A DNA stretch of 40,462 nt from Actinokineospora inagensis DSM 44258 (GCF_000482865.1 NZ_AXWW01000063.1:1-40462); one strand, 5' to 3'. Positions 8,558 through 17,536 are shown, counted from the first letter of the stretch. Notes: generated from the sequence alone by a model not told the origin. Numbers and translations are program-made.

Positions 8558-9058
8558 TCAGCCCAGGGACGCGCGCAGGGTGGCGTCCTTCTCCAGCACC
8601 ATCGCCGCCAGCGCGGCCTGGAACTCGGCGATCCGCGCGCGCAGCTCCTCGTCCGCCGCCGCCAGGATGCGCACCGCGAGCAGACCGGCGTTGCGGGCAC
8701 CCCCGACGGACACCGTCGCGACCGGGACCCCGGCGGGCATCTGCACGATCGAGAGCAGGGAGTCCATCCCGTCGAGGTACTTCAGCGGCACCGGCACCCC
8801 GATCACCGGCAGCACGGTGGCCGAGGCGACCATGCCGGGCAGGTGCGCCGCCCCGCCCGCGCCCGCGATGACCACCTTCAGGCCGCGGTCGGCGGCGGAG
8901 GTCGCGTAGTCGAGCATGCGCTGCGGCGTGCGGTGCGCGGACACGACGCTGACCTCGTGCGGCACGTCGAACTCGGCCAGCGCCTCGGCGGCCGCCCGCA
9001 GCACCGGCCAGTCGGAATCGCTGCCCATGATCACGCCGACGACGGGGGACTCGGTCAC
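8558..9058 (-). CDS. purE: N5-carboxyaminoimidazole ribonucleotide mutase PurE
   Basis: The product has 166 residues and is class I PurE. It converts N5-CAIR made by PurK into CAIR in de novo purine synthesis. The phosphate-binding [13 protein letters not shown], the SAHRTPQRM loop with the catalytic His, and [14 protein letters not shown] are all present. The GTG at 9058 has GAGGAG seven bases upstream. It follows purK by 23 bases and is almost certainly cotranscribed with it. Length is typical for the family. Confidence 0.97.
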   Translation of the reverse strand: MTESPVVGVIMGSDSDWPVLRAAAEALAEFDVPHEVSVVSAHRTPQRMLDYATSAADRGLKVVIAGAGGAAHLPGMVASATVLPVIGVPVPLKYLDGMDSLLSIVQMPAGVPVATVSVGGARNAGLLAVRILAAADEELRARIAEFQAALAAMVLEKDATLRASLG

Positions 9059-9081
9059 GTTCGTGCTCCTCGGAGGGGGGA

Positions 9082-10266
9082 CTAGTGGATCTCGTAGCCG
9101 TCGAGCCAGACCCCGGTCGAGAGCCAGTGCGCGGCCAGCCGCGCCTTGCGCCGGGTCTCGTCGAGGTCGTCGCCGAGGAACGTCACGTGCCCGACCTTGC
9201 GGCCGGGGCGCTCCTGCTTGCCGTAGTAGTGCGGTCGCGCGTCCCGGAACCGGGCGAACAGGTGGTGCAGCCGCTCGTCGACCCGCATCGCGGGCGCCTC
9301 CGCGGCGCCAAGCACGTTCGCCATCACCACGACCGGGGCCACCTGGTCGGTCGCGCCGAGCGGGTAGTCCAGGACGGCGCGCACGTGCTGCTCGAACTGC
9401 GAGGTCAGCGCGCCCTCGATGGTCCAGTGGCCGGAGTTGTGCGGCCGCATCGCCAGCTCGTTGACGACGATGCCGTCGTCGGTCTCGAACAGCTCGACCG
9501 CCAGCACCCCGACGACACCCAGCTCGTCGGCGACCCGCAGCGCCAGGTCCTGGGCGCGGTCGGCCAGATCCGGGGCCAGGTCGGGCGCGGGGGCGATGAC
9601 CTCCACGCAGATGCCGTCGACCTGCACGGTCTGCACGACCGGCCAGCAGCCGCCCTGCCCGAACGGGGACCGGGCGACCAGCGCGGCCAGCTCGCGGCGC
9701 ATCGCGACCCGCTGCTCGACCAGCAGCGGCGTCCCGGCGTCGAGCAGTTCGGCGACGGTCCCGGCGGCCTCGGTCGCGTTGTCGAGCATCCACACGCCGC
9801 GCCCGTCGTAGCCACCGCGCGCGGCCTTGAGCACGCACGGCCAGCCCTCGGCGTCACCGAACTTGATCACGTCGTCGACCGCGGTGACCTCGGCGAACGC
9901 CGGGACCGGCAGGCCGAGCGCGGCCAGTTTGCGGCGCATCACCAGCTTGTCCTGGGCGTGCACCAGCGCGTCCGGCCCCGGGTGGACCTTCACCCCGGCG
10001 GCGACCAGCGCGCGCAGGTGCTCGGTCGGCACGTGCTCGTGGTCGAAGGTGACCACGTCGACGCCCTTGGCGAACTCGCGCAGCGCGGCCAGGTCGGTGT
10101 GGTGCCCGAGGGTCACGTTCGGCGACACCAGCGGCGCGGGCTCGTCCGCGGCCACAGCCAACACGTGCAGCGACTGCCCGAGCGCGACGGCGGCCTGGTG
10201 CGTCATCCGCGCCAGTTGCCCGCCGCCCACCATCCCGACCACGGGGAAACCGGTTCGTGCGTCCAC
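9082..10266 (-). CDS. purK: N5-carboxyaminoimidazole ribonucleotide synthase PurK
   Basis: The product has 394 residues and is an ATP-grasp enzyme that makes N5-CAIR from AIR, ATP and bicarbonate. The N-terminal [11 protein letters not shown], the ATP-grasp loop [38 protein letters not shown] (metal-binding acidic residues) and the PurK C-terminal domain are visible. GTG 10266 is the start that keeps the conserved N-terminus; its ribosome site is weak, and coupling from the upstream GT87 gene, 12 bases away, is plausible. The gene directly precedes purE. Confidence 0.97.
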   Translation of the reverse strand: MDARTGFPVVGMVGGGQLARMTHQAAVALGQSLHVLAVAADEPAPLVSPNVTLGHHTDLAALREFAKGVDVVTFDHEHVPTEHLRALVAAGVKVHPGPDALVHAQDKLVMRRKLAALGLPVPAFAEVTAVDDVIKFGDAEGWPCVLKAARGGYDGRGVWMLDNATEAAGTVAELLDAGTPLLVEQRVAMRRELAALVARSPFGQGGCWPVVQTVQVDGICVEVIAPAPDLAPDLADRAQDLALRVADELGVVGVLAVELFETDDGIVVNELAMRPHNSGHWTIEGALTSQFEQHVRAVLDYPLGATDQVAPVVVMANVLGAAEAPAMRVDERLHHLFARFRDARPHYYGKQERPGRKVGHVTFLGDDLDETRRKARLAAHWLSTGVWLDGYEIH

Positions 10267-10278
10267 GAGCAGGGGACT

Positions 10279-11487
10279 CTACCCACGCTCCGGCGCGGGC
10301 CGCGCTCTGGCTCTGGCCAGCAGGATCGCCCCCGCGACCAGCGGTACCAACAGGTAGGCGCTGCCGATGACGTACTCCGCCGCCGTCCACTGGAACTCGA
10401 CGGCCTTCCCGTTGCGCATGGCCAAGAGCACGCAACTGGCGAATACGAGCACAACCGCCCCCACGGGCGCGGCGTTCGCCCACCGCACGCGTTCAGGCAA
10501 CCGCGACAGCAGATAGACGACGAGTGGCACCACCCACACCCAGTGGTGTGACCAGGACACCGGGCTCACCAGCAACCCGAAGAAGGCGGAGATAAGAAGC
10601 GCCGGTAGCGGACTCGCCTTCCGCACCCACAACGCACAAGGGACCGCGAGTACTACCGCGATCGGTAGCACCACCTTCATCGACCAGTCGGCGTTGTCGG
10701 TCAGCCGCAGCACCAACCCGTTGAGCGACTGGTTCCCCGCCCAGTAGATCGGCCCGATCCGCTGCGGGTCCTGCACCGCTCGGCCCCAGAACTCGACGAC
10801 GTCGTGCTGGTTCAGCAGGAACATGACCCCCTGCAGCACGACGAACGTCGCCACCGCCCGCCCAGCGTCCGCCCACCGCTTGATCAGCAACAGGTGCGCC
10901 ACGAACACCAACGGCGTCAACTTCACCGCCGCCGCCACCCCGACCAGCACACCGCCCGCCCGGCTGCCCCGCGCGCCGAGCACCAGGACGTCGGCGACCA
11001 CCAACGCCATCAACACGATGTTGATCTGCCCCAGGAACACGGTCCGCCACACCGGCTCCAACCCCACCAGCAGCACACCGAGGACGACGGCCGTCTTGTC
11101 CGGCTCCAGCCACCCCGGCCGCCCCGGCACCGCCCGCACCGCCGTCTTGATCACCCAGGTGAGCAACAGCAACGACACCGCCGCCAACAACCCCCAGGCG
11201 ACCTGCGTCGGCACCGCCGCCAACGGCACGAACAACAACGCCGCCGTCGGCGGGTACGTGAACGGCAACCTCGCCCAAGAGGGCTCCGCGCTCAACGCCA
11301 TCCGGTCGTACAGCGGCTCCCCGTGCACCAACGCCACCGCACCCGACCGGTAAACGGCGTTGTCCACCCCCAGGTGCCACCCCAACAGCCACCCGACAAC
11401 CCCAACCAGCACAAACGCCGCAGGCAGCACAAACGCCACCCACGACGTCCGCTCACGCAGGGCTAACCCGGTCACACCCCCAGCCAA
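10279..11487 (-). CDS. GT87 family polyprenyl-phosphate mannosyltransferase
   Basis: The product has about 402 residues and some nine to eleven membrane helices. It fits the GT-C fold family GT87 (DUF2029), which includes mycobacterial alpha-1,2-mannosyltransferases such as PimE that use polyprenyl-phosphomannose on the outer face. A first-loop Asp, expected to be catalytic, is seen at about residue 42 (LGVDNAVYRSG). FTYPPTAAL, GQINIVLMALV, AAAVKLTPLVF, GNQSLNGLVLRL and SPVSWSHHWVW are family-typical. Start is TTG 11487 or GTG 11475, and the sequence does not decide. It precedes purK by 12 bases. The acceptor (phosphatidylinositol mannoside, lipoarabinomannan or another) is unknown. The 5' half is strongly C/A-rich on the plus strand. 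Confidence 0.88.
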   Translation of the reverse strand: MAGGVTGLALRERTSWVAFVLPAAFVLVGVVGWLLGWHLGVDNAVYRSGAVALVHGEPLYDRMALSAEPSWARLPFTYPPTAALLFVPLAAVPTQVAWGLLAAVSLLLLTWVIKTAVRAVPGRPGWLEPDKTAVVLGVLLVGLEPVWRTVFLGQINIVLMALVVADVLVLGARGSRAGGVLVGVAAAVKLTPLVFVAHLLLIKRWADAGRAVATFVVLQGVMFLLNQHDVVEFWGRAVQDPQRIGPIYWAGNQSLNGLVLRLTDNADWSMKVVLPIAVVLAVPCALWVRKASPLPALLISAFFGLLVSPVSWSHHWVWVVPLVVYLLSRLPERVRWANAAPVGAVVLVFASCVLLAMRNGKAVEFQWTAAEYVIGSAYLLVPLVAGAILLARARARPAPERG

Positions 11488-11521
11488 CCATGCTCCGCCA
11501 CACGCGGAGCGGGACGGTGGC

Positions 11522-12352
11522 TCATGCCCGGCTGATGTCCCGCAGCAGCGCCATCGCCGGGGTCTCGCTGGACGGGAGGCGTTGGACGCGGATCTCCGGG
11601 AGGGCGGCGGCGCCGAGGTCGGGGTCGACCTCCAGCCGGTCCTTGATCAGGAGGCGGGCGTCGGAGGTGCGTTCGGCGAGGCGGCTGTCGCGTTCGGTGA
11701 GGACGACGGCGACGGACGGGCCGAGGACGGCGACGCTCTCCCCACCGTCGAAGACGGCACGCAGGACGTCACCGACCAGGACCATCGCCATCATGCGGGA
11801 CCAGCCCGACACGGCCGCCAAGTCCAGGGTGGCGACGAGCAGCACGTACCGGTGCGACGGGCAGTACCCCTTCCGGCGGCCCTCCGCGTAGATCTCCCCG
11901 AGGCGCACCCGCAGGTAGTCCGCGTTGGCCTGACCGGACAGCGTGTCCGTCACGTCCCCGGCGTTCAGCCTGCTCAGGGCCGCGTCGGCCCAGGCGAGGG
12001 CGGCGGCGCGGGTCAGCGCCGACGGGGTTTCGTCGGGGTCGGGGCAAACCGAGGCCTCACCCGGCGCCGAAACAACGGCGTGCAGCGCGGCGAGGTCGGC
12101 GAGGGTCTCGTCCAGGTCGGCCCCGGCGAAGGCACGGGCTCTGGCGAGGTCGCCGAGGGCGGCGGGCAGGTCGCCGCCGTCGAGGACGGTGGCGCACACC
12201 TCGTCGACCTCCGGGGCGCCCCAGTCGCTGGGGAAGCGCCAACCGGCGCGGAGGCTGGCCGTTCGCCACCGGGCGCGCAGCTCGTGCAGCGCACGGTCAG
12301 TACCTTCAGCTGTATCGCGGCGCCGCCGCGAGTCCGCTTCTCGTACCGCCAC
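11522..12352 (-). CDS. Cytoplasmic protein with a degenerate GGDEF-like C-terminus
   Basis: The product has about 276 residues with no membrane segment. The C-terminal part (SHRYVLLVATLDLAAVSGWS, then GDVLRAVFDGGESVAVLGPS and VAVVLTERDSRLAERTSD) has the spacing of a GGDEF-type fold, but the GG(D/E)EF signature itself is replaced by VLGPS, so diguanylate cyclase activity is unlikely. The N-terminal 130 residues are helical and Ala/Asp-rich. GTG 12352 has an AAGGGA site upstream; an alternative TTG at 12445 would add 31 poorly structured residues. It is divergent from the fused sigma factor gene and may be its cytoplasmic partner, which is inference. The GGDEF relation is tentative. Confidence 0.72.
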   Translation of the reverse strand: MAVREADSRRRRDTAEGTDRALHELRARWRTASLRAGWRFPSDWGAPEVDEVCATVLDGGDLPAALGDLARARAFAGADLDETLADLAALHAVVSAPGEASVCPDPDETPSALTRAAALAWADAALSRLNAGDVTDTLSGQANADYLRVRLGEIYAEGRRKGYCPSHRYVLLVATLDLAAVSGWSRMMAMVLVGDVLRAVFDGGESVAVLGPSVAVVLTERDSRLAERTSDARLLIKDRLEVDPDLGAAALPEIRVQRLPSSETPAMALLRDISRA

Positions 12353-12460
12353 AGCTTCGAGTCCCTTCGCCGCTTTCCGAAGAGGAAGACGCGGCTCGGT
12401 TGCGGTTGTGACGCGAAACGGGTGAATCGATGGTGCGAAAAGCAATCTCCCCCGCCTGAG

Positions 12461-12492
12461 TGATGCGTGACGTTACGGTGAGCATCAGTCAC
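12461..12492. promoter_or_regulatory. Interleaved inverted repeats in the sigma factor control region
   Basis: TGATGC (12461-12466) pairs with GCATCA (12482-12487), and GTGAC (12467-12471) pairs with GTCAC (12488-12492), giving the order 1-2-1'-2'. The site is in the divergent gap before the sigma factor gene. It could be an operator or part of the sigma factor's own promoter. Short arms mean chance is possible. Confidence 0.3.
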
Positions 12493-12535
12493 ACTTGGTG
12501 GCGACGCGGGGGTGGCCGAGTCTGAGGGGAGCGCA

Positions 12536-14902
12536 GTGTCGACGGTTCCGGCCGAGGCCGAAGGCCCGAGCGACGCCGAGTTGATCGCGGCGGTGCGGGC
12601 GGGGAACACGGCGGCCTACGGTTCCCTCTACGAGCGGCACGCGGGTGCGGCGCGCAACCTGGCGCGGCAGTTGGCCAGGTCCGCCGCCGAGGCGGACGAC
12701 CTCGTGTCGGAGGCGTTCGCGAAGGTCCTGGAGACGCTGCGGCAGGGCAGGGGGCCAGACGCGGCGTTCCGCGCGTACCTGCTGACGGCGCTGCGGCACA
12801 CCGCCTACGACAAGACCCGGCGAGACCGCCGTCTTGAGCTCTCCGACGACCTGACGCAGGTCAGCGGCATCAGCCAGGACGCGGTAAGCGTCCCGTTCGC
12901 CGATACTGCCGTCGCCGGCCTGGAGCGGTCGCTGGCCGCGCGGGCGTTCCAGCGGCTGCCGGAGCGGTGGCGCGCGGTGTTGTGGCACACCGAGATCGAG
13001 GGCCAGTCGCCCGCCGAGGTGGCGCCGTTGCTGGGGCTGACCCCGAACGGCGTGTCTGCGCTGGCGTACCGCGCCCGTGAGGGCCTCAAGCAGGCGTACC
13101 TGCAGGTCCACCTCGCGGAGAGCGCCGACCAGCGGTGCCGGGCGACGGCGGACCGGCTCGGCGCGTGGGTGCGCGGCGGCCTGTCCAAGCGGGAGAAGGC
13201 CCAGGTCGAGGCCCACCTGGACGAGTGCGACCGGTGCCGGGCGCTGGCCGCCGAACTGGCCGACGTCAACAGCGGCCTGCGGTTGTTCATCGCGCCGCTG
13301 GTGCTCGGTCCGCTCGCCGTCGCCGGTTACCTCGCCGCCGCCAAGTCGACCTCCGCGGCGGCAGTGGCGGGTAGCGCTGCGGCCGCTGGAACCACCGCCG
13401 TTGGGACTACCGCGGCTGCCGGGAGCAGTGGGTCCAGCGGGGCTCTTGGCGCGATTTCGAGCGTTCCCCGGCAGGTCGTCACGGCGGCGGTTTCAGGGGC
13501 CGCGTTGGTGGCCGCCGTCGTCGTCGGACTCGTGGCGGCGCCGAACCACGCCCAGGTGCCGACAGCGGCCACCAGCCAAGTGCCGACGTCCACCACCCGC
13601 GCGCCCCGCACCACCGCGCCACCCCAGGTCCCCCCAGCCACCACAGAGCCAACAACCACAGAGCCAACGACCACTACGCCGGAACCCACCACCACGACTC
13701 CGGCTCCCACGACCACCGCCGAGCCGACAGAGCCCACGACAACGACCCCAGTACCCACGACGACCACCAGCGAGCCGACCGCAACGACCGCACCCGAGCC
13801 GACGACCACGACGACCCCGCCGCCGCCCGGCACGCCCAGGTTGTCCGCGTCCGGCCCGAGTGGTCCGGTGTCGCTCAAGCCGGGTACCCCGACCGAGGTC
13901 CCGATCACCGTCAGCAACGCGGGCACCGCCGTGTCCGAGCCGGTCGTCGCCGTGCTCCCGCTGCCGACCGGTGTCCGCGCCGAACCCGGTCCGGCGAGCC
14001 TGGCAGGCCCCCGGATGCTGCGCCTGGACCTGCTGAGCACCACCATCGACTGCCCCGGCGGCACCGGCCGGGTCGTCTGCGGCACGAACCGCGGCCTGGC
14101 GCCGGGGGAGACGATCACCCTGGTCTACCGGCTGGTCGCCGAGGACACCCAGATCACGGCGCAGATCGCCGGGACGCTCACCGCGGGCACCGAGGTGTCG
14201 TTGGACTTCGTGATCGGCATCGAGGTCACCCCGCTGCCCGACGGCGTCGACATCTCCGGCGCCGTGGTCGAGGAGCCGGGCGTGGACCACAGCCGGGAGA
14301 CGCGGGTCGTGGCGACGGCGACCAACACCGGCGAGAGCTCCAAGGCGGTGGCGGTCACCTTCGACCGACGGGTCCGGTTCATCGCCGCGACGCGGGAGGT
14401 GGTCTGCACGACCGGCGCCGATTTCGTCAACTGCGTGTCCACCGCGCCGCTGCCACCCACCGAGAAGATCGACATCAGCGTCGGCATCGCCCGCAAGGGC
14501 GGCGGCACCGAGGAGGAGCGCGGCGGTCGGCGCAAGCTGGTGATCCGCGCGGCCCTCGGCGACGCGACCGACAGCACGACGGTGACGGTGCCGTGGTGGC
14601 CCGGCGACGACCACCACCCGCAGACCACATCCACCGAGCCGGAACCGACCACCGAGCCCGGGTCGACCCCGCCACCGGCAGGAACGACCCCGCCGACAAC
14701 CACCACAGGCCCCACCGCGACCACCACGCCCGTGAAACCGCCCACGACGACCACCAAACCGCCCACCACGGCGCCGAACCCGACGACCACGACCACCACC
14801 ACCCGGCCGACCGTGGTCCAGCAGCCGAAGCCGCTGATCAGCCTGGTGCTGTGCGTGCAGATCGGCCGGTCCGACCCGATGTGGCGGCTGCTGGGGTGCT
14901 GA
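12536..14902 (+). CDS. ECF sigma factor fused to zinc-finger anti-sigma, membrane and extracellular domains
   Basis: The product has about 788 residues. Region sigma-2 lies in the first 90 residues (ELIAAVRAGNTAAYGSLYER, EADDLVSEAFAKVLE, FRAYLLTALRHTAYDKTRR) and sigma-4 follows (FQRLPERWRAVLWHTEIEGQ, PNGVSALAYRAREGLKQAYL). A zinc-finger anti-sigma motif AHLDECDRCRAL (H-x3-C-x2-C) comes next, then one or two hydrophobic segments (LFIAPLVLGPLAVAGYLAAA; AAVSGAALVAAVVVGLVAA). A Thr/Pro/Glu repeat linker, two beta-rich DUF11-like domains, a second Thr/Pro linker and a short Cys-ending tail complete it. Sigma factors with fused regulatory extensions are known in actinobacteria, so activity would be released by an outside signal. 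GTG 12536 has GAGGGGAG upstream; GTG 12512 is possible. Confidence 0.9.
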   Translation: MSTVPAEAEGPSDAELIAAVRAGNTAAYGSLYERHAGAARNLARQLARSAAEADDLVSEAFAKVLETLRQGRGPDAAFRAYLLTALRHTAYDKTRRDRRLELSDDLTQVSGISQDAVSVPFADTAVAGLERSLAARAFQRLPERWRAVLWHTEIEGQSPAEVAPLLGLTPNGVSALAYRAREGLKQAYLQVHLAESADQRCRATADRLGAWVRGGLSKREKAQVEAHLDECDRCRALAAELADVNSGLRLFIAPLVLGPLAVAGYLAAAKSTSAAAVAGSAAAAGTTAVGTTAAAGSSGSSGALGAISSVPRQVVTAAVSGAALVAAVVVGLVAAPNHAQVPTAATSQVPTSTTRAPRTTAPPQVPPATTEPTTTEPTTTTPEPTTTTPAPTTTAEPTEPTTTTPVPTTTTSEPTATTAPEPTTTTTPPPPGTPRLSASGPSGPVSLKPGTPTEVPITVSNAGTAVSEPVVAVLPLPTGVRAEPGPASLAGPRMLRLDLLSTTIDCPGGTGRVVCGTNRGLAPGETITLVYRLVAEDTQITAQIAGTLTAGTEVSLDFVIGIEVTPLPDGVDISGAVVEEPGVDHSRETRVVATATNTGESSKAVAVTFDRRVRFIAATREVVCTTGADFVNCVSTAPLPPTEKIDISVGIARKGGGTEEERGGRRKLVIRAALGDATDSTTVTVPWWPGDDHHPQTTSTEPEPTTEPGSTPPPAGTTPPTTTTGPTATTTPVKPPTTTTKPPTTAPNPTTTTTTTRPTVVQQPKPLISLVLCVQIGRSDPMWRLLGC

Positions 14903-14970
14903 GCGGTGAACAGGAAGTGACCGGCGCGACTGTGCGGGACGGCGAACGGGCCGCCCCCCACCAGGGTCGT

Positions 14971-14984
14971 TAGACTCCCCCGCC
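14971..14984 (+). promoter_or_regulatory. Candidate leaderless promoter -10 box for gtrA
   Basis: TAGACT (14971-14976, TANNNT type) ends eight bases before ATG 14985, and no ribosome site lies between. This spacing puts the transcription start at the ATG. The same geometry is seen at birA, accD5, the response regulator gene and possibly wbbL in this window. Confidence 0.4.
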
Positions 14985-15521
14985 ATGGCCATTGTGGAGA
15001 CCTTGCTCGCCCGTCTGCCCCATCCGGTGCGGGCGCTGCTGGTCAAGCACCGCGAGCTGCTGAAGTTCGCGGTGGTCGGTGGCGTGTGCTTCGTGGTCAC
15101 CAACGCGGTCAACTACGCGCTGAAGCTGACCGTGCTCAACCGCAACCCGGTGACCGCCCTCATCCTCGCGGTCATCGTGGCGACCATCGTGTCCTACGTG
15201 CTGAACCGCGAGTGGTCCTTCCGTGACCGCGGCGGCCGCGAACGCCCGCACGAGGCCGCGCTGTTCTTCCTGGTCAGCGGTATCGGCGTGGTCCTCAACG
15301 CGATGCCGCTGTGGGTGTCGCGGTACGTCTTCAACCTGGCCGTGCCGCACGTGACCCTGTTCACCCAGGAGGTCGCCGACTTCTGCTCCGGCATCATCAT
15401 CGGCACCCTGGTCGCCATGGTGTTCCGCTGGTGGGCCTTCAAGAAGTGGGTCTTCCCGGACGCCGAGGCCCGGGTCCGCCCGCTCCACGTCGTCAACACC
15501 GACGACGAGCAGGCCGCCTGA
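14985..15521 (+). CDS. GtrA family membrane protein
   Basis: The product has 178 residues with four membrane helices (LLKFAVVGGVCFVVTNAVNY; VTALILAVIVATIVSYVLNR; AALFFLVSGIGVVLNAMPLW; FCSGIIIGTLVAMVFRWWAF) and the GtrA motif SYVLNREWSFRDR. Family members help move lipid-linked sugars or modify cell-wall glycans. The M. tuberculosis homologue Rv3277 lies between purK and the PH protein, as here apart from inserted genes. Translation is probably leaderless. The stop codon abuts the stop of the convergent kinase gene, together forming TGATCA with no gap. Confidence 0.93.
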   Translation: MAIVETLLARLPHPVRALLVKHRELLKFAVVGGVCFVVTNAVNYALKLTVLNRNPVTALILAVIVATIVSYVLNREWSFRDRGGRERPHEAALFFLVSGIGVVLNAMPLWVSRYVFNLAVPHVTLFTQEVADFCSGIIIGTLVAMVFRWWAFKKWVFPDAEARVRPLHVVNTDDEQAA

Positions 15522-16820
15522 TCACCTGGGTGAGCGCTCGGTAGGCCACCGCACGCCGGGCACGTTCCCCGCCTTCGGCACCGGCAGGAACACCGTGAAC
15601 GTCGCGGGCCGCGCCGTGGACAGCTCCAACCGGCCGCCGTCCGACTCCACCAGCGCCCGCGCCAGCGCCAAGCCGAGTCCCGTCGAACCGCCGCCGGACA
15701 CGCCCCGCTCGAAGATGTGCGCCGCGAGCTCGTCCGGCACTCCCGCGCCCGCGTCGGTGACCTCGATGACGACGGTCTCACTGCCGCCGAAGGTCTCACC
15801 GCCGCGCGAGGACAGGGTGACGGTGCCGCTGCCGTGGCGCAGGGCGTTGTCCAGCAGCACGCCGATGGCCTCGCGCAGGCGGGCCGGGGTGACGCGCGCC
15901 ATCACGCCGGGGGTCAGGCGCAGACGCAGGGAGCGGCTTTCGGCGCGCAGCATCTCGCGCCACTCGTCGGCGATGACGGTCAGCTCCCGGGCCAACTCGA
16001 CGGGTTCGGCGTCGACGGCGCGGGCCTCGCGGGCGGCGGCCAACAGCTCGTCCAAGACCTCGGCGAGGCGTTCGGCCTGGTCAAGGGCCTCGCGGGCCTC
16101 GACGGCGGCATCCTCGTCGGAGACCATCGTCAGCGCCTCCAACCGCAGTTGCAGCGCGGTGAGCCTGCTGCGCAACTGGTGCGAGACGTCGCCGACCAGG
16201 TCGCGTTCGCGTTGGACGAGCTGGGCGAGCGCCGTGGCGGAGGCGTCCAGGGCCTCGGCCACCATGTCCAGCTCGTGCAGGTCGTAGCGGCCGCGGTCGA
16301 GCCGGAAGTCGCCCGCGCCGAGGCGACTGGCCCGGTCGGCCACGTGCAGCAGCGGCCGGGCCAGCCTGCGCGCGGTGACCATGGCGACCACCGTGCCCAC
16401 GGTGACGGTCAGCGCGACCACCAGCGCGACCAGGGCGGCCACCTGGGTCTGCCGGGTGCGCATGCCCGCGGCGTCGATCTCCAGCCGCACCCGGCCCTGG
16501 CGCGACATGGGGACCTCCTCGGACACCATGTCCGGCACGGCGGCGGGCCCGAACGTGCGTTCCCGCTCCCGCTCGGTGGGCAGCGTCACGGTGAGCCGCC
16601 CGCCGATGGGCACGGCGAGCTGCACCTTCGTCAGGTCGATCTCCCGACCGTTGGCGATCTCGTCGTCCAGGGTCGCCGCGATCTGCTGCGCGCGCACCGT
16701 CAGGTCCTCACGGGTCACGCTCTCCACGACCTGCAGCGCCGTGTAGCCGAGCGGGATGCCCAACGCGCACGCGGTGACCGTCACCGCGAGCAGGATGGCG
16801 AGCAGGATGCGGCGGCGCAC
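15522..16820 (-). CDS. Two-component sensor histidine kinase
   Basis: The product has 432 residues. Membrane helices at about 5-30 and 127-150 flank an outside sensor domain of about 95 residues; a HAMP linker follows (ARRLARPLLHVADRASRL). The phosphoacceptor His is at about 214 in GDVSHQLRSRLTAL. The ATP-binding domain shows the N box DNALRHGSGTV, G1 VTDAGAGVPDEL and G2 GSTGLGLALARALVESDGG. The GTG start at 16820 is two bases after the stop of the response regulator gene, so the pair is translationally coupled. The sensed signal is unknown. Confidence 0.95.
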   Translation of the reverse strand: MRRRILLAILLAVTVTACALGIPLGYTALQVVESVTREDLTVRAQQIAATLDDEIANGREIDLTKVQLAVPIGGRLTVTLPTERERERTFGPAAVPDMVSEEVPMSRQGRVRLEIDAAGMRTRQTQVAALVALVVALTVTVGTVVAMVTARRLARPLLHVADRASRLGAGDFRLDRGRYDLHELDMVAEALDASATALAQLVQRERDLVGDVSHQLRSRLTALQLRLEALTMVSDEDAAVEAREALDQAERLAEVLDELLAAAREARAVDAEPVELARELTVIADEWREMLRAESRSLRLRLTPGVMARVTPARLREAIGVLLDNALRHGSGTVTLSSRGGETFGGSETVVIEVTDAGAGVPDELAAHIFERGVSGGGSTGLGLALARALVESDGGRLELSTARPATFTVFLPVPKAGNVPGVRWPTERSPR

Positions 16821-16822
16821 GG

Positions 16823-17497
16823 TTACTCGGCGTTGAAGCGGAACCCGACCCCGCGGACGGTGGCGATGCGCCGCTCGGTGGAGCGCGGGCCGCCCTCACC
16901 GAGTTTGCGGCGCAACCAGGACATGTGCATGTCCAGCGTCTTGCTGGTCTTGAGCTCCGGGTCGCTCCACACCTCGGTCAGGATCTCCTCCCGGGTCACC
17001 ACCTGACCGGCGCGCTGGATGAGCACGCGCAGCAGCTCGAACTCCTTGTTCGCCAGGGTGATCTCGGCGCCGTCCACCGTGACGACCCGGGCGGCGAGGT
17101 CCATCCGCACCCCGTTGACGTCGATGGCGCCCGGCGCCTGCCTGCGCAGCAGGGCCCGGATCCGGGCCAGCAGCTCGGCCAGCCGGAACGGCTTGGCCAC
17201 GTAGTCGTCGGCGCCCGCGTCCAGGCCGACCACGAAGTCGACCTCGTCGGCGCGGGCGGTCAGCATCAGCACCGGGATGCCCCGCCCCGCCGCGCGTAAC
17301 CGGCGACACACGTCCAGCCCGTCGATCCCGGGCAGCCCGAGGTCGAGTACGAGCAGGTCGGGGTGGCCGGTGGAGGCCACCTCCAGTGCGGAGTGGCCGT
17401 CTCCGACGACCCGCACCTCATACCCCTCCCGGTTCAGTGCACGGGAGAGGGGATCCGCGATGGCCACGTCGTCCTCGGCCAGCAACACCACGCTCAC
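16823..17497 (-). CDS. OmpR/PhoB-type response regulator
   Basis: The product has 224 residues. The receiver domain (1-115) has the acidic pair ED at about 8-10, phosphoacceptor Asp52 in LLVLDLGLPG, Thr80 and Lys102 (DDYVAKPFR). A winged-helix DNA-binding domain follows (EFELLRVLIQRAGQVVTREE; DMHMSWLRRKLGEGG). It is the partner of the kinase just downstream. GTG 17497 is preceded at seven bases by TACCCT, fitting leaderless transcription, although GGGGG just upstream could also act as a weak ribosome site. Confidence 0.95.
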   Translation of the reverse strand: MSVVLLAEDDVAIADPLSRALNREGYEVRVVGDGHSALEVASTGHPDLLVLDLGLPGIDGLDVCRRLRAAGRGIPVLMLTARADEVDFVVGLDAGADDYVAKPFRLAELLARIRALLRRQAPGAIDVNGVRMDLAARVVTVDGAEITLANKEFELLRVLIQRAGQVVTREEILTEVWSDPELKTSKTLDMHMSWLRRKLGEGGPRSTERRIATVRGVGFRFNAE

Positions 17498-17536
17498 GTC
17501 CCCCAGGGTAGGCGTGACACGATCGCGCCCGTGTCA
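17498..17536. promoter_or_regulatory. Divergent control region of response regulator and hisN genes
   Basis: Only 33 bases separate the two start codons. TACCCT on the minus strand (17510-17505) sits seven bases before the regulator's GTG. A perfect 7-bp inverted repeat, TGACACG (17515-17521) and CGTGTCA (17530-17536) with 8 bases between, overlaps the GTG of the phosphatase gene. It is a candidate operator, possibly for the regulator itself. Confidence 0.35.

Noticed and set aside
12505-12540. tRNA-like D-arm (GGTGGCCGAGTCTGAGGGG)
   Set aside because: No acceptor stem, anticodon loop or T arm can be made around it, and it lies in the start of the sigma factor gene.
13600-13840. Thr/Pro codon repeats (ACCACGACC type) in the sigma factor gene as a CRISPR or satellite array
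   Set aside because: Irregular unit length and in-frame coding for a Thr/Pro linker; there are no spacers.
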